Shown here: piece after piece, positions 22,975 through 35,399 of the stretch
How the letters are laid out: every line of letters starts with the position of its first letter
Numbering within the stretch: position 1 is the stretch's first letter
Source of the DNA: Teratosphaeria epicoccoides
Taxonomy: Eukaryota; Ascomycota; Dothideomycetes; Mycosphaerellales; Teratosphaeriaceae
Assembly: GCA_021401465.1 (NCBI GenBank)
Contig: JADDMT010000023.1
Span: 1-64,000, forward strand
Reading direction: 5' to 3'
Length of the DNA: 64,000 bases
Notes under the pieces: model-generated
What the model was told of the DNA's origin: nothing
Database searches by the model: none
The model's input: only the letters and a program-made list of their open reading frames with translations
Position numbers and translations under genes: made by a program

Positions 22975-25450
22975 TCATGTCTCTCTCGCTCCCTCGCAGC
23001 TTTCTCGCCGAGGTATTTGAGCCTGACTGAGCTTGAGCTCTTCGGTTTCCTGGTCAAATTCGCTGGCTTTAGTCTTGGACCCGACGTTACAATCATGACT
23101 GTCATCACATCCCGCCATCACTATTGTGCCACTGACGCACGCCTAAGCCTCGATTTTCACCTTCATATCCTCGACGGCGGTGGAGGAAGCCGCATCTTCA
23201 ACCCGTCCTCTCTTGGGCTGTGCAGGCAAGTCGGCATCGTCGATCCTCAATTCGATCACCGTCGCGAAGGAGCGACGGCACGAGGCAGGCTGCTTCTTGG
23301 CGATGTTCTGATCATGTTCCCTGTCACTGGGCCAAATCGACCACATCTGGATCTTTTAGCCCGGTCTCGATCTCGGTCTTGATCTTTGTCGCCTTGAAAT
23401 CGCCGTCAATGGAGACGTTCTGGGCCGGCGTACCTCCTGTGACAAATAGCGAAGCCCCCATATCTGCCCAATGCGTGAACGACGTCCATTCGACGAATTC
23501 GCCAATCAATCTGTTGTCGTCCGCAAACGCACCACTCGGCACGCGCGAATTCACTCCTTCACCAACAGCCTAGCATTTGTCCAGTTTCGTCCCGTCCACG
23601 TCGATCTGGTCTGTCGCTTCCTCCGGTTCCTCATGCTCTACACCACTTCTTGACTCTACTTCGACTTCCTTCCCATCGCTTCTATTCTCGCCATCGACAT
23701 CGCAGTCTTCTGCATTCCTTTCATATCCACTCTTGTCCTCCGACCGCCCATGATTTCGTTTTGGTTCTCATCAACATCTCTACTTCCGGGTTCGCTCGTG
23801 TCCCCTGTTCGCTGTGCCTGGTCGGTCTGATCGACCTCACTGGACGACGCGATCAAGACTGGCTGCTGAAACATGATCGGAGGCATGGGCTCTGGCTTTG
23901 TCACATTCATGTAATTAAAAAAGGATTCGGTCAGCCACCAATCCGCCCAACCATGCTTCAGTGAGTCTCGTGTTGATTCTCCCTTTCGAGGTGCATCCTA
24001 ATGCGATGACCACTGTTGCTACGGACAATAAGTAGCATTTTTGGACGGCCGACAAAGTCGCTCCGCGAGCTTGATCACATCCCAAGGCTGGCTCCAGACT
24101 GGTTCAGCGTTGATAAGCCCAGGATCAATGTCTGTCAGATCAAGGCCGTTTTCCCGTCACTTGGCCTAGAAGGCACCGTGCTTTTCCGTTCTGTCCACAG
24201 CAATCAGAGACAAATCTTCCCTTGCTAAGTAGTCGAGAAGCCAACCTGGCTGTTTGTTCACATTTTCCTGATCCTGTCCTCCTCCATCGGCTTCGAAAGG
24301 CCACTTCAATTGGGCGTCTTCTATTGTTTCAGGCCCTTTAACACTAACTGAGTTGAAATGGTTGTGTCGGTGTGAGTCGCTCAGTCTATCGACAACAAGG
24401 AGGACCTCGATGAATCTAGGCGTAATTGCAAGTTTAGGAAAGTCCGCGCGGTCCTTGAACCCAAGATAAGCAGCGATAATATTCTGCTTCTTGCTTCTAA
24501 GGTAGTATTGCATGCTGCCGGGGCTGGTAGCGGCGTTCATGGTGAGCGGCTCGAAGCGCTCCTCCTTGTTGGGTCTGGCGTGCTTGATCGTTTTGAAGCC
24601 CAGGCCTGCGGCACTTCATCCTCTGCCGCTTTCTTCGTCATATCAGCGCACTCCTGAACTGGTTCATCAGAGCCACACGCACCCTTTGGCTGGCAGGTAC
24701 TATGCCAGACGTATTCCTGATTCCCTCCGGTATCTTCGCGACTGGCAAAAACACTGTCATGACACTGTTCTGGCTGCCCAGTCGGTATCGAGACTGCAGA
24801 TGTATTGACGAGACCTGGATTTGTCCTGACTGGATGGTCGAGTTGCGTGGGGCATGGATGTGCATATCGCGAAGACTATCAATGATGGCTTGGACGTGGC
24901 TGCAGCTCTTCTCTGCCGCACTGGCTTTTGCACGTGCGAAGCTCAAGTGCTTCACTTCGATTGCCGCCTATGATAGCATATACCAATGCCAGTGCTCACT
25001 CGTCGCACATGCCATGTATGGCCGCATCACAGTAGCACATGAAGCTGCCTTGCTTCCACTGCCAATCGCGTGTTCAAGGCTGTATGTCCGTAGGAGCCGT
25101 TGGGAGGTTTTGCTTGCGACTAATATCCCCATGATCACACGTGAAGATTGATAGCTGCTGCACGTCAGCGGCCATTGTGATGGATTCTTGCCAGCACGAA
25201 TGCGGTCCATTGGTCCACGCGACACTGGAGGTGATCTTCAAAGATGATTCGGGTAGAATGAGGGTGCGGAAAGCATCTGATCGGCCAGATCTACATTCCC
25301 TGCTGGAGTCCGCGCGCAAATGACCAACAGAATTCGACTAGTTCACCTTCCAGGACTGGCATTTGCTGCAATAGGATGCGATATCTGGTGTCTCGGAATG
25401 TAGTGCTCGTGCAGGAGCACTTCTCTGCAGCTGGGTTCACAATCAACATC
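22975..25450 (-). pseudogene. Decayed gene of unknown family, many C-to-T stops
   Basis: A long coding stretch on the minus strand survives in four consecutive frames. From about 25450 to 24600 it is cysteine-rich (YCSKCQSW, MCYCDAAIHGMC, TCKSQCG, TCQPKGACGSDEP), with stops at 25340, 25076, 24998, 24881 and 24878. From about 24600 to 23740 it reads GLGFKTIKHARPNKEERFEP, PGWLLDYLAREDLSLIA and GWADWWLTESFFNYM, with stops at 24168, 24159, 24021 and 24000. From about 23740 to 23324 there is an acidic stretch, then EFVEWTSFTHWADMGASLF. After a last shift it continues to 22975. Most stops are TAG or TGA where CAG or CGA would fit, plus at least two frameshifts. I do not recognise the protein. The neighbours on both sides are intact. 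Plus-strand frames here, including one of 252 codons at 22624, are shadows. Confidence 0.55.
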
Positions 25451-25529
25451 TGCCGTGGGATTGATTGTTTCGGACACACATCACGAGGATTCGGGAGAAG
25501 ACTGCGGCCATACCTGCCAGTTGCAGATT

Positions 25530-27292
25530 TCAATGACCCAGCCCCTTCGCTCTGGCCTTTGCAACGTCCCTCCAGTAACGTTCTGCACTGCTCTTCCTCA
25601 GCCGTGGCCCGATCTTCACCATGACGAAAAGAGACGCATTCCACACGAATCCGATCACAGCCACCATGATGAACGTATCTCGATATCCCAATGCGGTGAC
25701 CCCGGGCGTAATCCTAAAAAGGTGAGTAAAATCAGGCCTGCCATTATCAAAGGCTCTTTATAAATGCAAACGTACCCATAATTAATCGCAAAACTCAACG
25801 TATTCCTGATCAAAATCAACGTCGTAATCATGTCCCCGCTCAGCGCATGATACGAGCTAATCGCATAGCTTATCGCGCCCGCGCAGCACAAGGCATTTGA
25901 CACCGCGAGCGAAGCTTGGCTGAAGACGAGTGCGAACCAGTGGACGCGATATGTGACGCCGAGTCCGTAGAGCAGCATAGAGAAGGGGACAAGGATCATG
26001 GAGGCGATGAACATGTAGAGGGTGTCTTCGGGCTCAGAGATGCCGTCGCGGCGGCGAGCGAGGCGAAGAGTGAGGAAACGGCCCATAGAGCCGGAGTAGT
26101 AGGCGCTACAGAAGTGTTAGGGGAAGGAAATGTGAGGTCGAGCAAGGCGGGGCGCTACTGACCCGACGATAGCTCCCAAGACTCCACCGCTGTATGCGGC
26201 TGCGATTGCAGTGGTCGAGAAGCCGTAGTACTTGGTGTAGACCGTGCCTGTGGTGGCATTCTGGACGCCGGACCAAACAAGAGCATTCGCGCCGTACATT
26301 AGGCCTGCGTAAGTGATTACCGGGTAAGTGAAGCCTTTGAAAGGTCCAGTGAAGACGTCAAACATGCGGTTTGGACGTTTCTTGTCGACGACACCAAGTT
26401 TCTGCCAGTAGGTTTTACGAGAGTAGGGAGTAGTGTGACCAACCTCAACATCGGCCGAAGCACGTGCGGCAACAGAATGCTTCTCGTCTTTCTCTGATGT
26501 TGGCAGAGCCGTTGAGATACTGTCGGATGATTCTTCCCCAATCACCGTCGAAATCGCAAGCTCGCACACTGGCGCGCGATCATAGTTTGTCTCCTCCATC
26601 AAGAAGAAGCAGTAAATGAAAGCGACGCCGATCCAGATTGCTGTCCACCAAAGCACCCACCTCCAATCTTGTCCATCGTTGATGAAGCCGGCCAGCATTG
26701 GAGCCAGCTTTCCGGTAACAGACAAGCCAAAACCATACCAAGCCAAATACTTCGGCCTCTCATGCGCAAACCAAATATCTGTAATACTGATCTCGCACAG
26801 CGCCTCCACTGGCGCCCCGAAGAATCCTTGTAGAACCTTGTTGGCAAGATAGGTGCCACGGGTGGTGCACAGCGGTGCAGCACCCATGATCGCAATACTC
26901 GTGATCATGCTAAGAAGATAGATTGGTCTCTTCCCATATTGGAGCGCCAACGGCTGCCACAGCACGCATGCCCAGCCGTAGGCTAGGAACATCACGCCGG
27001 TGCCAGTGTTGAGGGTGTCCAGTGTGAGACCGGTGGCTTTCTCGATGGGAGTGACGACAGAGTAGACGGAGCTGGCGGGAAGCGCCACCATCAGGGTGTA
27101 CATGATGACGCAAGAGGTAGCGAGCATCTTGCGTTTGAAGGACCAGTTCAACGGATCTTCTGGGTCATCCGATGGATGCGGCAGTAGTACGATGTCTCGC
27201 TCGGAAGAGTTGGAGGCATGTTTGGCGAGGACCTTGCCGTCGGTATCGATGAGTCGTAAAGTACCTGGCGGCAGCGTTTTGTCGTCTTCCAT
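25530..27292 (-). CDS. Major facilitator superfamily transporter (drug:H+ antiporter-like)
   Basis: A 12-helix plasma-membrane transporter of 547 residues. Exons are 27292-26163, 26105-25776 and 25713-25530, with introns of 57 and 62 bp. The last intron was placed because the second exon otherwise runs into unrelated sequence. After splicing it continues INYG-ITPGVTALGYRDTF, and the protein ends KARAKGLGH. The cytosolic N-terminus carries DDPEDPLNWSFKRKM, typical of fungal DHA1 transporters. Helix 1 starts near residue 58. A hydrophilic central loop (after EETNYDRAP) separates the two halves, and RNTLSFAINYG is in a late helix. The substrate cannot be told from sequence. Fungal relatives include exporters of fungicides and secondary metabolites, but no biosynthetic cluster is seen here. 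Confidence 0.88.
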
Positions 27293-28952
27293 GATGGTAT
27301 TTTCGAGGTCTATGTGGGTTGTGAATGATCCGAGGACGAGGGAGTCTGCCTGATTATATTGACAGGCAGCACATCAAGACCCTGCGCCATGCCGCCATGC
27401 TTGCAGGATCGCCTATCACTGGAGCGCACAATAGCCCCTGCATTTCACAGCATATTACTGCGATCCCGAAGGACTGGGCCTCGTCTGCAAGCTAGAGGTG
27501 GGCAAGATAAGGCCATTTGGGGCTGAGATAGGGCGTAGACCTCGGGCTGATCTTCGGGCCAGAGTGTATGAGTTGTGCCCTCGTTCCTTGGTTCGCGGGA
27601 TCAGGAACAATGTAAAGGCCCGCTGTCTATCAAGCAAGCTGCGGCCTTCAGATCCAGTTACTCTGATCAGACCCAAGTTAGTCCTACGTAACCCTTCATC
27701 AATCGCCAAGCATGGGGAACTCCGTGCAGTCTCTCTTCTCCTTAAGATCTAGTGAAAGCTTGAGCACAAGGACCTACCCGTTCATATCTGCTGTAAGGCA
27801 CACCGCACTCCCGATCAGGTCACATTAATTGGCAGTCATGCCTGGGAATCAGCTGGGACCAGCTCCTTCCTCGCTGTCTACACATGGCAATGTAGCTGGT
27901 CCATGGTCGTACGTTGCGGTCCATCGACTACACCCAGCCTTCAAGTACTCTGACCATGCAATTCGTCGCTATTTCGATCCAGCTTCCGACGTGACCGGTG
28001 ATTGAAGTGATCCGCTACTCTCGAGGCGACCTCCTCCAAGATGAATCAGCGGTTGGGCCAAAGAGGCGCAATGCTTCGTGACTCGTGCAGGTCCGACGTA
28101 TGTATCAAGCCTCTGCATTTGTGCACAATACGTCCGACAAGACCAAACACACATTCCCTGGAGGAAAAAGAGCTCTGGAAGCGCAGAGGCGCTTTCTCCA
28201 GCTCGTGTACGGATCGGACCACGTACATTCTTGAGTGTGTCAGGCGCTGGCCATTCTTGGGCATGGGTGTGTCAAGTCACATGGCCCGAGACAGTGAGTG
28301 CGATCCGAGGTAGACGACCAGTTCCCTTTCCATCGCGACCTCTTGGACCACACAAGGTCGACGCCACCAGGCTTTGGTGGCTTGTCGCTCGGAGAGAATC
28401 CGAAGTGTTTCTGTCCGCGTTCTTCCTACCCACGCCGTAACACATCTTGCGCTTGAAAAGGTCGTGCCCATGTGACGGACTTGTGGATTTGGTTGCTTTC
28501 GACGGCACCGTGACCGCAGTGAGCAAGCACTTTTTGGGTGTGGCTCCATCGCTGGGGGCACATCGTCTGTCTATCTCGACGCACTTTGGCAGATACAGCG
28601 TCCATTCATGGGGAGCGTGTGGCGTTCTCGAATGCCGGCGTGACAGAGCAGCAATCGAATCCCGAGTGACAGCGAAGCCTGACTGCCCGTTTACGTTGAT
28701 CTCGGTCTGAGCTGATTGATCGCCCCAGAGAAGACAGAGCGTCAGCTTCACCACGACAGAATCTCTCCATGTCCGGGGAGGAGATGGAGTAGACACATCG
28801 CAGCCACCGCCTCTCTATCTTGCCTGGTCAGCACGAAGAGGGACAAGGCGTGGACAGCCGAGCCGAGATTGGGTCTGCAACATAAAAGATTCTGGAGAAG
28901 CCAAGGCACATCCGGCTCTGTCGACGACCCCAATCTCATCACCAAAGTCAAC
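27293..28952. other. Intergenic region between divergent genes
   Basis: 1.66 kb between the divergent MFS and ChaC starts. The open frames here (for instance 28272-28796 on the minus strand) have no domain, low-complexity gene-like features or splice support. I see no convincing gene or RNA. Confidence 0.55.
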
Positions 28953-29956
28953 ATGTCAAACATCGAGCCTGAAGACCTATGGTTGTTCGGCTATGGGTCT
29001 GTCCACCGTGACATTCAGGGAGACCATCCAGCTAATTCTGCCGACAGATCACTGATATGGAAACCACCACCACACTATGGTCCGTCCAACCCTCGGACAG
29101 AACCAGTCACAACGAACATACACTGAACAGACCCACCCCAAGACCTCCGAGTCCCCGGGTACATCTCAGGCTACGTGCGGCGCTTCTGGCAGGTACGCTC
29201 CCCCCACACGCCTCCCCACTCACCTCTCCACGAGCCACCCAGGGACACTAAAGTGGCGAACCCCCCCAGGCAAGGTGCAAAGCTCCAGGGAACTCAACCA
29301 AGCCTCACCACACTGACAGCACCCACAGCCAAGACCACCGCGGCACGCCCTCCCACCCAGGCCGCGTCGTCACCCTCATCTCTCGCACCCTCTGGTCCAC
29401 CCTCACGGACTCTCACGCCACCGCCCCCTCCCGCGTCTGGGGCGCCGCCTACCGCATCCCCGCCCGCCACGTCGCGTCCGTGAAACAGTACCTCGATATC
29501 CGCGAGATCAACGGGTACAGCATCCAGTACACACCTTTCACCGCGCCGACCGCGCCGACCGCGCCGGACATGAGCGCGCAGATCGCCACCGTGACGCCGG
29601 CGCCTGAGCGTGAAGCTTCCGCGAACGAGGTGCGGGGCGAGATCAAGTGTTTGGTGTATATCGGGTTACCTGATAATCCGCAGTTCCTGGGACCGCAGGA
29701 TCCGCAGGTGTTGGCGGAGCATATCATCCGATCGAGGGGGCCGAGTGGGTTGAATAGGGATTACCTGTATGGTTTAGAGACGGCGTTGGATGGGTTGAGT
29801 GAGGAGAGTGGGGATCAGCATGTGAGTGATCTGGCGAGAAGGGCGAGGGAGGTCGAGGCGGGGTATAGGGAGAGGGGGGAGGAGGTGCCGTTTTTGCAGA
29901 GTGAGGAGGAGGTGGAGAGGGCGAGGAGGGAGCAGGAGGGGCAGCACCCGACGTGA
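28953..29956 (+). CDS. Gamma-glutamylcyclotransferase, ChaC/GCG family
   Basis: Cytosolic enzyme that breaks glutathione into 5-oxoproline and Cys-Gly. Exons are 28953-28996, 29048-29079, 29143-29192 and about 29303-29956, giving 259 residues. Splicing of the first intron restores the substrate-loop motif FGYGSLIWKP. The second restores PHYDLRVPGYISGYVRRFWQ. Later come DHRGTPSHPGRVVTLI and YLDIREINGYS, whose Glu is the family's catalytic acid. The third intron's acceptor is uncertain. Using AAG at 29300-29302 keeps the frame but adds a few residues (PHHTDSTHS) before QDHRG, while the nearer CAG acceptors break the frame. The C-terminal tail is charged and coiled-coil-like. Family length is usually 180-280. 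Confidence 0.85.
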
Positions 29957-30154
29957 CGTGGTGATTTCTCATGGATTTGATTGTGGAGGTATACACGAGA
30001 AAGAATCAATCACGGGGTACTGAAATTCAATGTACGCACGCGATGCACGCTGTGGTGACCCAAATGTCTCGTCCCAACTTCTCCTGACAATGCATTCGTC
30101 GCTCAAGCGCTCACATGACAAACACGACCGGAAATTCTCACGCGACACAATCTC

Positions 30155-31501
30155 CTATGGCCCGCCCATGGGACTCTGTCTCCATTTCTTGAAACTCCTC
30201 ATCGACGCATTCACCCTCACAAATTTCCCTTGCCGCGGATCATACGAACTCGTGACGTCAAACAGCATCTTGCCTCGACTTCCTGCCACCTCCACCAGCC
30301 CATCTACTTTGAACGTCCCTTTCGGCGGCTCGGCGTCTTTCGGCATATTCCAGCCTTTCGCCAGAGAGCGTGAGAAGATGGTCATTGCAATCGGAATGTC
30401 GTTCGAGGGTGATACGAGGTCTTTGCTGGGGAGCGGCACCGAAATGCCGAAGGGGAATCTGCTCCCTGTTGCTGGAGGGGGCCGGGACTGTGAGTCGGAC
30501 GGATGGATTGGTGAAGTAGCTGGTGGGAGCGAAGGCGATGTAGTGCCGTCTGGCGTCTGGGTTTTGCCAAGGGTCCGGCCTTCTTTTGCGGCCTTCCGGC
30601 GCTCCATGACGTCGACAGCTTGTTTGTAGCGTTCCTCGACTGACAGTGGGTCTTTACCTTCCCAGCCGAGCGCTTGTTTTACCCGTCGATACTGGATTCC
30701 GGCCAGAACTTTTGTGCTGGCCCAAACACCGTTGAATACGCTTTCGGGCCACAATGCGCGCGTGACCCGGAATTGTTGTTCCTGGCTTATTCGCTGGCGA
30801 CTCCAGGCGATGAAGCCGTCGCCCAGTTCTAGGCCGGATCGTTCGTACTCTTGTGGTGGACCGTCTGGAAACTGTATGTCGAGCCAGTACTTTCTGACCT
30901 TGGCATCCTGGCCTAGATGTCGCTGGACCATGGGGTGCTGTTTCGCGCTGGTCAAGACCATGTCCACCAGCTGATCTTGAATGCGCTTCTGCCTCTCTTT
31001 GTCTTTGGCCACTTTGAGGAACTCCTGCCATTCCGGATCGCTGCCCTTGTAGAACGTCCGCAACATTTTCTTACTCCACGTCATGGGAATGAACGTGCTG
31101 CCCTCCATGACCATCTCATCGTCCTCTTCTTCCTGTCCCTCCTCACCGTCTTTCACTTGCTGGTCCTCCCGTTCTGACTCTTCGCTACCATCGACCATTT
31201 CGACCTTGACGTCAATAAAGTGGCCGAGGACGTAGGTATAGCCGTAGATCACAAGACCATAAATCACGACCGTTCCCAGCCGCCGCCACGTGAAGAACGG
31301 CGGTCTCCGGAACCGGACATTCTGGACTTTGACTGTCTCGCCTTGAGGCGTGTACAGTACCTCCGGCTTGTATCGCTGTGGTAGGAGACTAAAGTTTCGC
31401 TGTATCCGGAAGTTCTGGCGGCGTCGGAGATGGTGGTGGAGCGGAGGGGGTAGCCGGAGGTGCTGCTGGCGGAGACGGAGGACCCGTGGCAGCTGCTGCA
31501 T
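30155..31501 (-). CDS. Predicted mitochondrial inner-membrane protein, conserved in fungi
   Basis: 448 residues, no intron. The first 45 residues are rich in Arg, Leu and His and free of acidic residues, like a mitochondrial presequence. One membrane segment follows (LGTVVIYGLVIYGYTYVLG, about residues 75-95). Next is an acidic stretch, then a soluble domain with KMLRTFYKGSDPEWQEFLK and KYWLDIQFPDGPPQEYERSG, a Pro/Ser-rich linker, and a C-terminal domain with FDVTSSYDPRQGKFVRVNA. I recognise the overall type from other filamentous fungi but cannot name a function. It is divergently arranged with the DUF3844 gene, 253 bp apart. Confidence 0.8.
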   Translation of the reverse strand: MQQLPRVLRLRQQHLRLPPPLHHHLRRRQNFRIQRNFSLLPQRYKPEVLYTPQGETVKVQNVRFRRPPFFTWRRLGTVVIYGLVIYGYTYVLGHFIDVKVEMVDGSEESEREDQQVKDGEEGQEEEDDEMVMEGSTFIPMTWSKKMLRTFYKGSDPEWQEFLKVAKDKERQKRIQDQLVDMVLTSAKQHPMVQRHLGQDAKVRKYWLDIQFPDGPPQEYERSGLELGDGFIAWSRQRISQEQQFRVTRALWPESVFNGVWASTKVLAGIQYRRVKQALGWEGKDPLSVEERYKQAVDVMERRKAAKEGRTLGKTQTPDGTTSPSLPPATSPIHPSDSQSRPPPATGSRFPFGISVPLPSKDLVSPSNDIPIAMTIFSRSLAKGWNMPKDAEPPKGTFKVDGLVEVAGSRGKMLFDVTSSYDPRQGKFVRVNASMRSFKKWRQSPMGGP

Positions 31502-31754
31502 GATCAGATGATCTGTTGTCGTCTTATTGCTGCATCTAAAGACTAGATTGTCCCGACCAGCGCAAAGGAGTAAAGATGTGAGGAAATGCTACGCTATGGT
31601 CGCCTTCAGCGCGAGCGACATTTGAAGCGACGCCGGACCGCCGGCCCGTGGCGTATCTCGGATCTTCCCGGAGCATCATCGCGAATGGAAGCTCCAGACT
31701 GTCGACAAGCAATGTCGCCGCCGTCACGCTGGCCCGTTCACCCATGACCAAGCG

Positions 31755-32908
31755 ATGATGAAATCAAGCGTATGCGCAGCGATCGCTGCTCTGTCCTGCT
31801 CTGTCCTGCTCGCGGCGGCGGCGACCAGCAATGTCTACATCTTGGATCCGCAGCACCGGCCCTCGGATGCACACCAGACTCTGTCGCCGACGGCGGCACG
31901 ATTGGTATTGGCGCACAGGGCGGGCTTGGAGGAGTATCATCAGGACGATCTCAGGCATCAGGAGGTCATAGATGCGATCAATACATACGGTGTGCGGACA
32001 CCCATCTTTGGCGAGAAAGACCAGCGGAGACGGGTTCTGGTCTTCGTCGATGCCACGACGGAGGAGAATGGTATATTGACCCGGGCTCCACTTCAGCCGT
32101 CTATGGTATCTGAGGCTGACCTGTCCTTGACCCAGACAAGCTCTCGTTTCTCCAACAGCACCCATCCTTCGCAATCTCACCTTCACCCAACCTAGCTGTC
32201 ACCAAGCCCCTCTGGATGGATCTGGCCGAGCAACGACCACCTGGCAGCACCGACGTCGTCTTTAGGCAATATTCCAGATCGAAGGGCGTCGAAGTAGCCA
32301 TTGAGAACGAGCTGAAGCAGGGGCACGTGGTCACCGTGCACATAGTCTCAGGGAAGGAAGGCACGAGCGATGCCGATGCCTGGGGCACCTACACCATGCC
32401 TGACCCGCAATCTCCGCTGAAGGATAAACGGGCACCGCCGCCGATGGAGAAGCCTCTCGAAGCCACACCTTCCTACAAAGCGGTCCAAGCCACCTCGGGT
32501 CCTGCCAGGACCTTCGCCTCCAACGACACCACACCGCTCAAGGGCATCCTTCCCGCATGCTACACCACGCAGCAACAATGCCAGTCCAGCACCCGCAACT
32601 GCACCGGCCACGGTCAATGTAATAAGAAGCTCACTGACTCGTCATCCTCCGACAAGTCTTCTTGCTGGACATGCCAGTGTAGTACCACAAAGCAGACGAC
32701 GAGCGATGGGAAGACCCAGACGACGTACTGGGCCGGCCCGGCATGCCAGAAGAAGGACGTCAGTGCGCAATTCTGGCTTATCGCGCTGTTCACGGTTGGC
32801 CTGATCTTCCTGTTCGGCTTTGCAGTGGGCGAGCTATTTGGCATGGGCAACCAGGAGTTGCCCAGTGTGATTGGCGCGGGTGTCAGTGGACCGGTCAGGC
32901 GGTCGTAG
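31755..32908 (+). CDS. DUF3844 (Vps3844-like) ER/vacuole membrane protein
   Basis: Type I membrane protein of the fungal DUF3844 family. Exons are 31755-32070 and 32136-32908, joined by a 65-bp intron (GTATAT...CTGAC...CCCAG), giving 362 residues. A signal peptide (to about residue 23, ending LLAAAA) precedes a lumenal domain (TSNVYILDPQHRPS). The C-terminal domain is cysteine-rich and EGF-like (CYTTQQQC, CTGHGQC, CWTCQC, ACQKKDVS), followed by a single helix (FWLIALFTVGLIFLFGFAVG) and a short tail. This order is characteristic of the family, which has been linked to endosomal or vacuolar sorting. The exact role is unknown. Confidence 0.85.
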
Positions 32909-34469
32909 AGAGTTGTGTGAAGTGGCTGTGATGGCGTTGCAGAGGCGTATACTGAGTGCGACAGGAATGGTGCTGGCCTGCGGATAGTATGGGAAATGTA
33001 TAGCACGTGTGTGATTCGAAATCACAACATTGCCACAGTATCGCTTGAGACGATTAGCCTTGGACTAAGCATAAGTAGCCCATCCCATCGACCGAATGAT
33101 TTCTCCTTTTCACAGAGAATACGCCCGACATGCCGCTGGGGTATAATAATCTTTGGCAGTAACACCTAAAGCTCTAGAGCCCAAGTTGCTCTCCTCTGAT
33201 TTCTGAACTTCAGGACTCTACAGGTCGGCAAACATGTCAGTCTCCAGCAGCACTAGCCATCGAACAACGGAGTTGCCATTTGCTACCGTGAACGCCTCGA
33301 TCCAGCGTCCCTTACTGTGCCCGGCATTGGTACCAGTAATCATTAGCAGAGAAGCATGAAGTCGTTCGACTCGGCAGCCTGACTGCACAAGTGACCCATA
33401 TCAACGCAAATGGTGTGTTAGCACTGGTTTCGCGGTGCTACGCTGATATCCCATCTGGAATGCGTGTCCTTACGGCGATACTATCGGAACCATGTCTACA
33501 GCTCTCACAAAACCCTTTCTCAGCTTGCCGCAGACATCTGCTGACATGTGGCTTTTGGCTATTGATGCAGAATCGCAGACCTCGAGGGAGATTCCTCGTA
33601 TCAGCATTGAGGACTGTGCTCGTAGTAGCTCGGCTTGCGGCGGGGAGTGCGAAGATGATGACAAGCTTCATTGAGATGTTGTGGATGTTTGAACTTATGA
33701 CGGTCGTATTTACTCGATGAAGTAAGCCGATTTGCACGAGATGTCAGTGTCCTTCAATGAACTGGTTATCGCGCAAGACGTCTAGTTCGAATCACCCGGT
33801 GGTGGAAACCAGAGAGTGCAGCTGGTGATGAGGCGTCTCAGATTCGGGGTCCGTAGGCATGCATTGTAAAATCCATGCAGGCACACGCGCAGAAGCCACT
33901 CATGGCGGCGTATGGGGATGATGCGTTGGTGCAGCAGCGGCCTGGGGCGTGTAGGGATCCTGAGGTGCATTTCGAGCGCATGAGGGATTGGGATTGTGTT
34001 CTGCAGACGGAGAGGTAGGTAAGGAAGGGAAGCGAAGTAAAATACGAGAATGGGTCCGCGTGATTGGATCACCGACCTTAGATGCTGGTCGTTTGACTCC
34101 AGCCTTTTGCCTTTCGGCGGCGGGCAGAATGATGTTCGCTAGGTTGCTGGACACGCGCAATGGACAAAGAAAGCCTAGTGATTCGCTGCTGAAGAGGAGC
34201 AAGCAGCAGTGGTCAATGCGAACACACATGCTATGTAGCTCGTTGAGACTGCCAGCAACAAGCCTCACGGGTTGATCGCTCCAGGTTTTCTACAGCAATG
34301 CCGACCACCTGGCCCCTAGAACACCCTGAGCGATCGACAAAGCGCTGCTCTTCGCGTTGTCCAGGCCGTCTTCCTCTTCTTCACCCTCAGCCCCTAAGTC
34401 ATTCTCCGTTCCAGCAATAGCGCATTCGATCAGCCTTCCAACACCAGGGATTCGACAGATGTACTGCGC
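32909..34469. other. Intergenic region, no gene seen
   Basis: Short open frames on both strands without recognisable domains. A B-box-like GTTCGAATC near 33785 lacks the pairing needed for a tRNA. Confidence 0.5.
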
Positions 34470-35094
34470 TGGGCGATCACAAAGCAGCAGCAGATGGATG
34501 AGGATGCAAAGCAACTTATGTGCTTAGCTCAAAGCGTCGGTGACGTGGTGCCTGCCGTTCTGCAAGAATATGGTCTCTACTCTTCAGCGCATTTCAGAGC
34601 AGATTGCAGTATCCTTTAGGCAGGAATTATTGGTGGGGTCCAAGAAAACCTCTTTCGCAGTTCTTGTGGTACAAAGAATAGTGTGCGAGGCTTCAGGAGA
34701 ATGTTTCCAGGACTTGAAAGGCTGCGGGCGGCGTGGAGACCGCTTATGTGGGTAGAGCTGGACCACGAGTTCGAATGTTATCATCAGGAAAGGGTCGACA
34801 TCCGGAGCAGACTGATGGCAGTCAGGCGCGGGAGGGAGCTGCTTTGCAGGAAGAGGGAAGCGGAGAGCGGAGGAAGCATCCGTCGCTGGAAGTGCTTGAA
34901 CGAGCTCTAGAAGAGCAGATGAAAAGGCAAGGTATGCTGTGAGCTTCAGACGCCAGGAAGCAGAGTCGAAAGGCCAGGCAACCCGAGGATTACTAGCAAG
35001 CGCTAGGCAAGTGCTGCATTTCTTCTTCGCCATTACAACCGCATCGACACTACTGGCCGCTGTGATTGGGCATCACTGGTTGGCCTCTACCTAA
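34470..35094 (+). pseudogene. Possible gene relic ending in a membrane helix
   Basis: Plus-strand segments in different frames look coding-like: QMDEDAKQLMCLAQSVGDVV near 34492, LQRISEQIAVSFRQELLVGS near 34576, and MWVELDHEFECYHQERVDIR near 34746. The last stretch (about 34955-35094) ends in a hydrophobic helix, LHFFFAITTASTLLAAVIGH, before a stop. No single intron model joins them. It could be a decayed gene or chance. Confidence 0.25.
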
Positions 35095-35399
35095 CCACGA
35101 TCTGCCTTGCGACATGCGAATACAGAAAGTCCGATCACGCTTACAATCGTGCTGCCCTTGCTCCGCCACTGTCTGACTCCCCCTGCAAAACGCCGTGGAC
35201 AACGTGCAACAGCAGCGTTGTGTGCAGCCACGCACAAACTGAACACGCATCCATCTCCCAGTTCCATAGCGACAGCTCAGCCTGTCAACTTCGTCCGCTC
35301 CTTTCGGGGCTCCCGCCAAGCCAAAGGACGGACCCAGCGGAGTGCACGCACGAACATGGCAGAGCCGAGAACCCAGCCCGTGAACCGATCCGTCTTGCC

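Noticed and set aside
22624..23382. 252-codon plus-strand open frame
   Set aside because: Low-complexity Ser/His/Leu composition, and it lies opposite coding-like minus-strand segments of the decayed gene.
28272..28796. 174-codon minus-strand frame upstream of the ChaC gene
   Set aside because: No domain, no splice signals, composition like random GC-rich DNA.
33781..33800. tRNA B-box-like GTTCGAATC
   Set aside because: The T-stem does not pair, and there is no acceptor or anticodon arm upstream.
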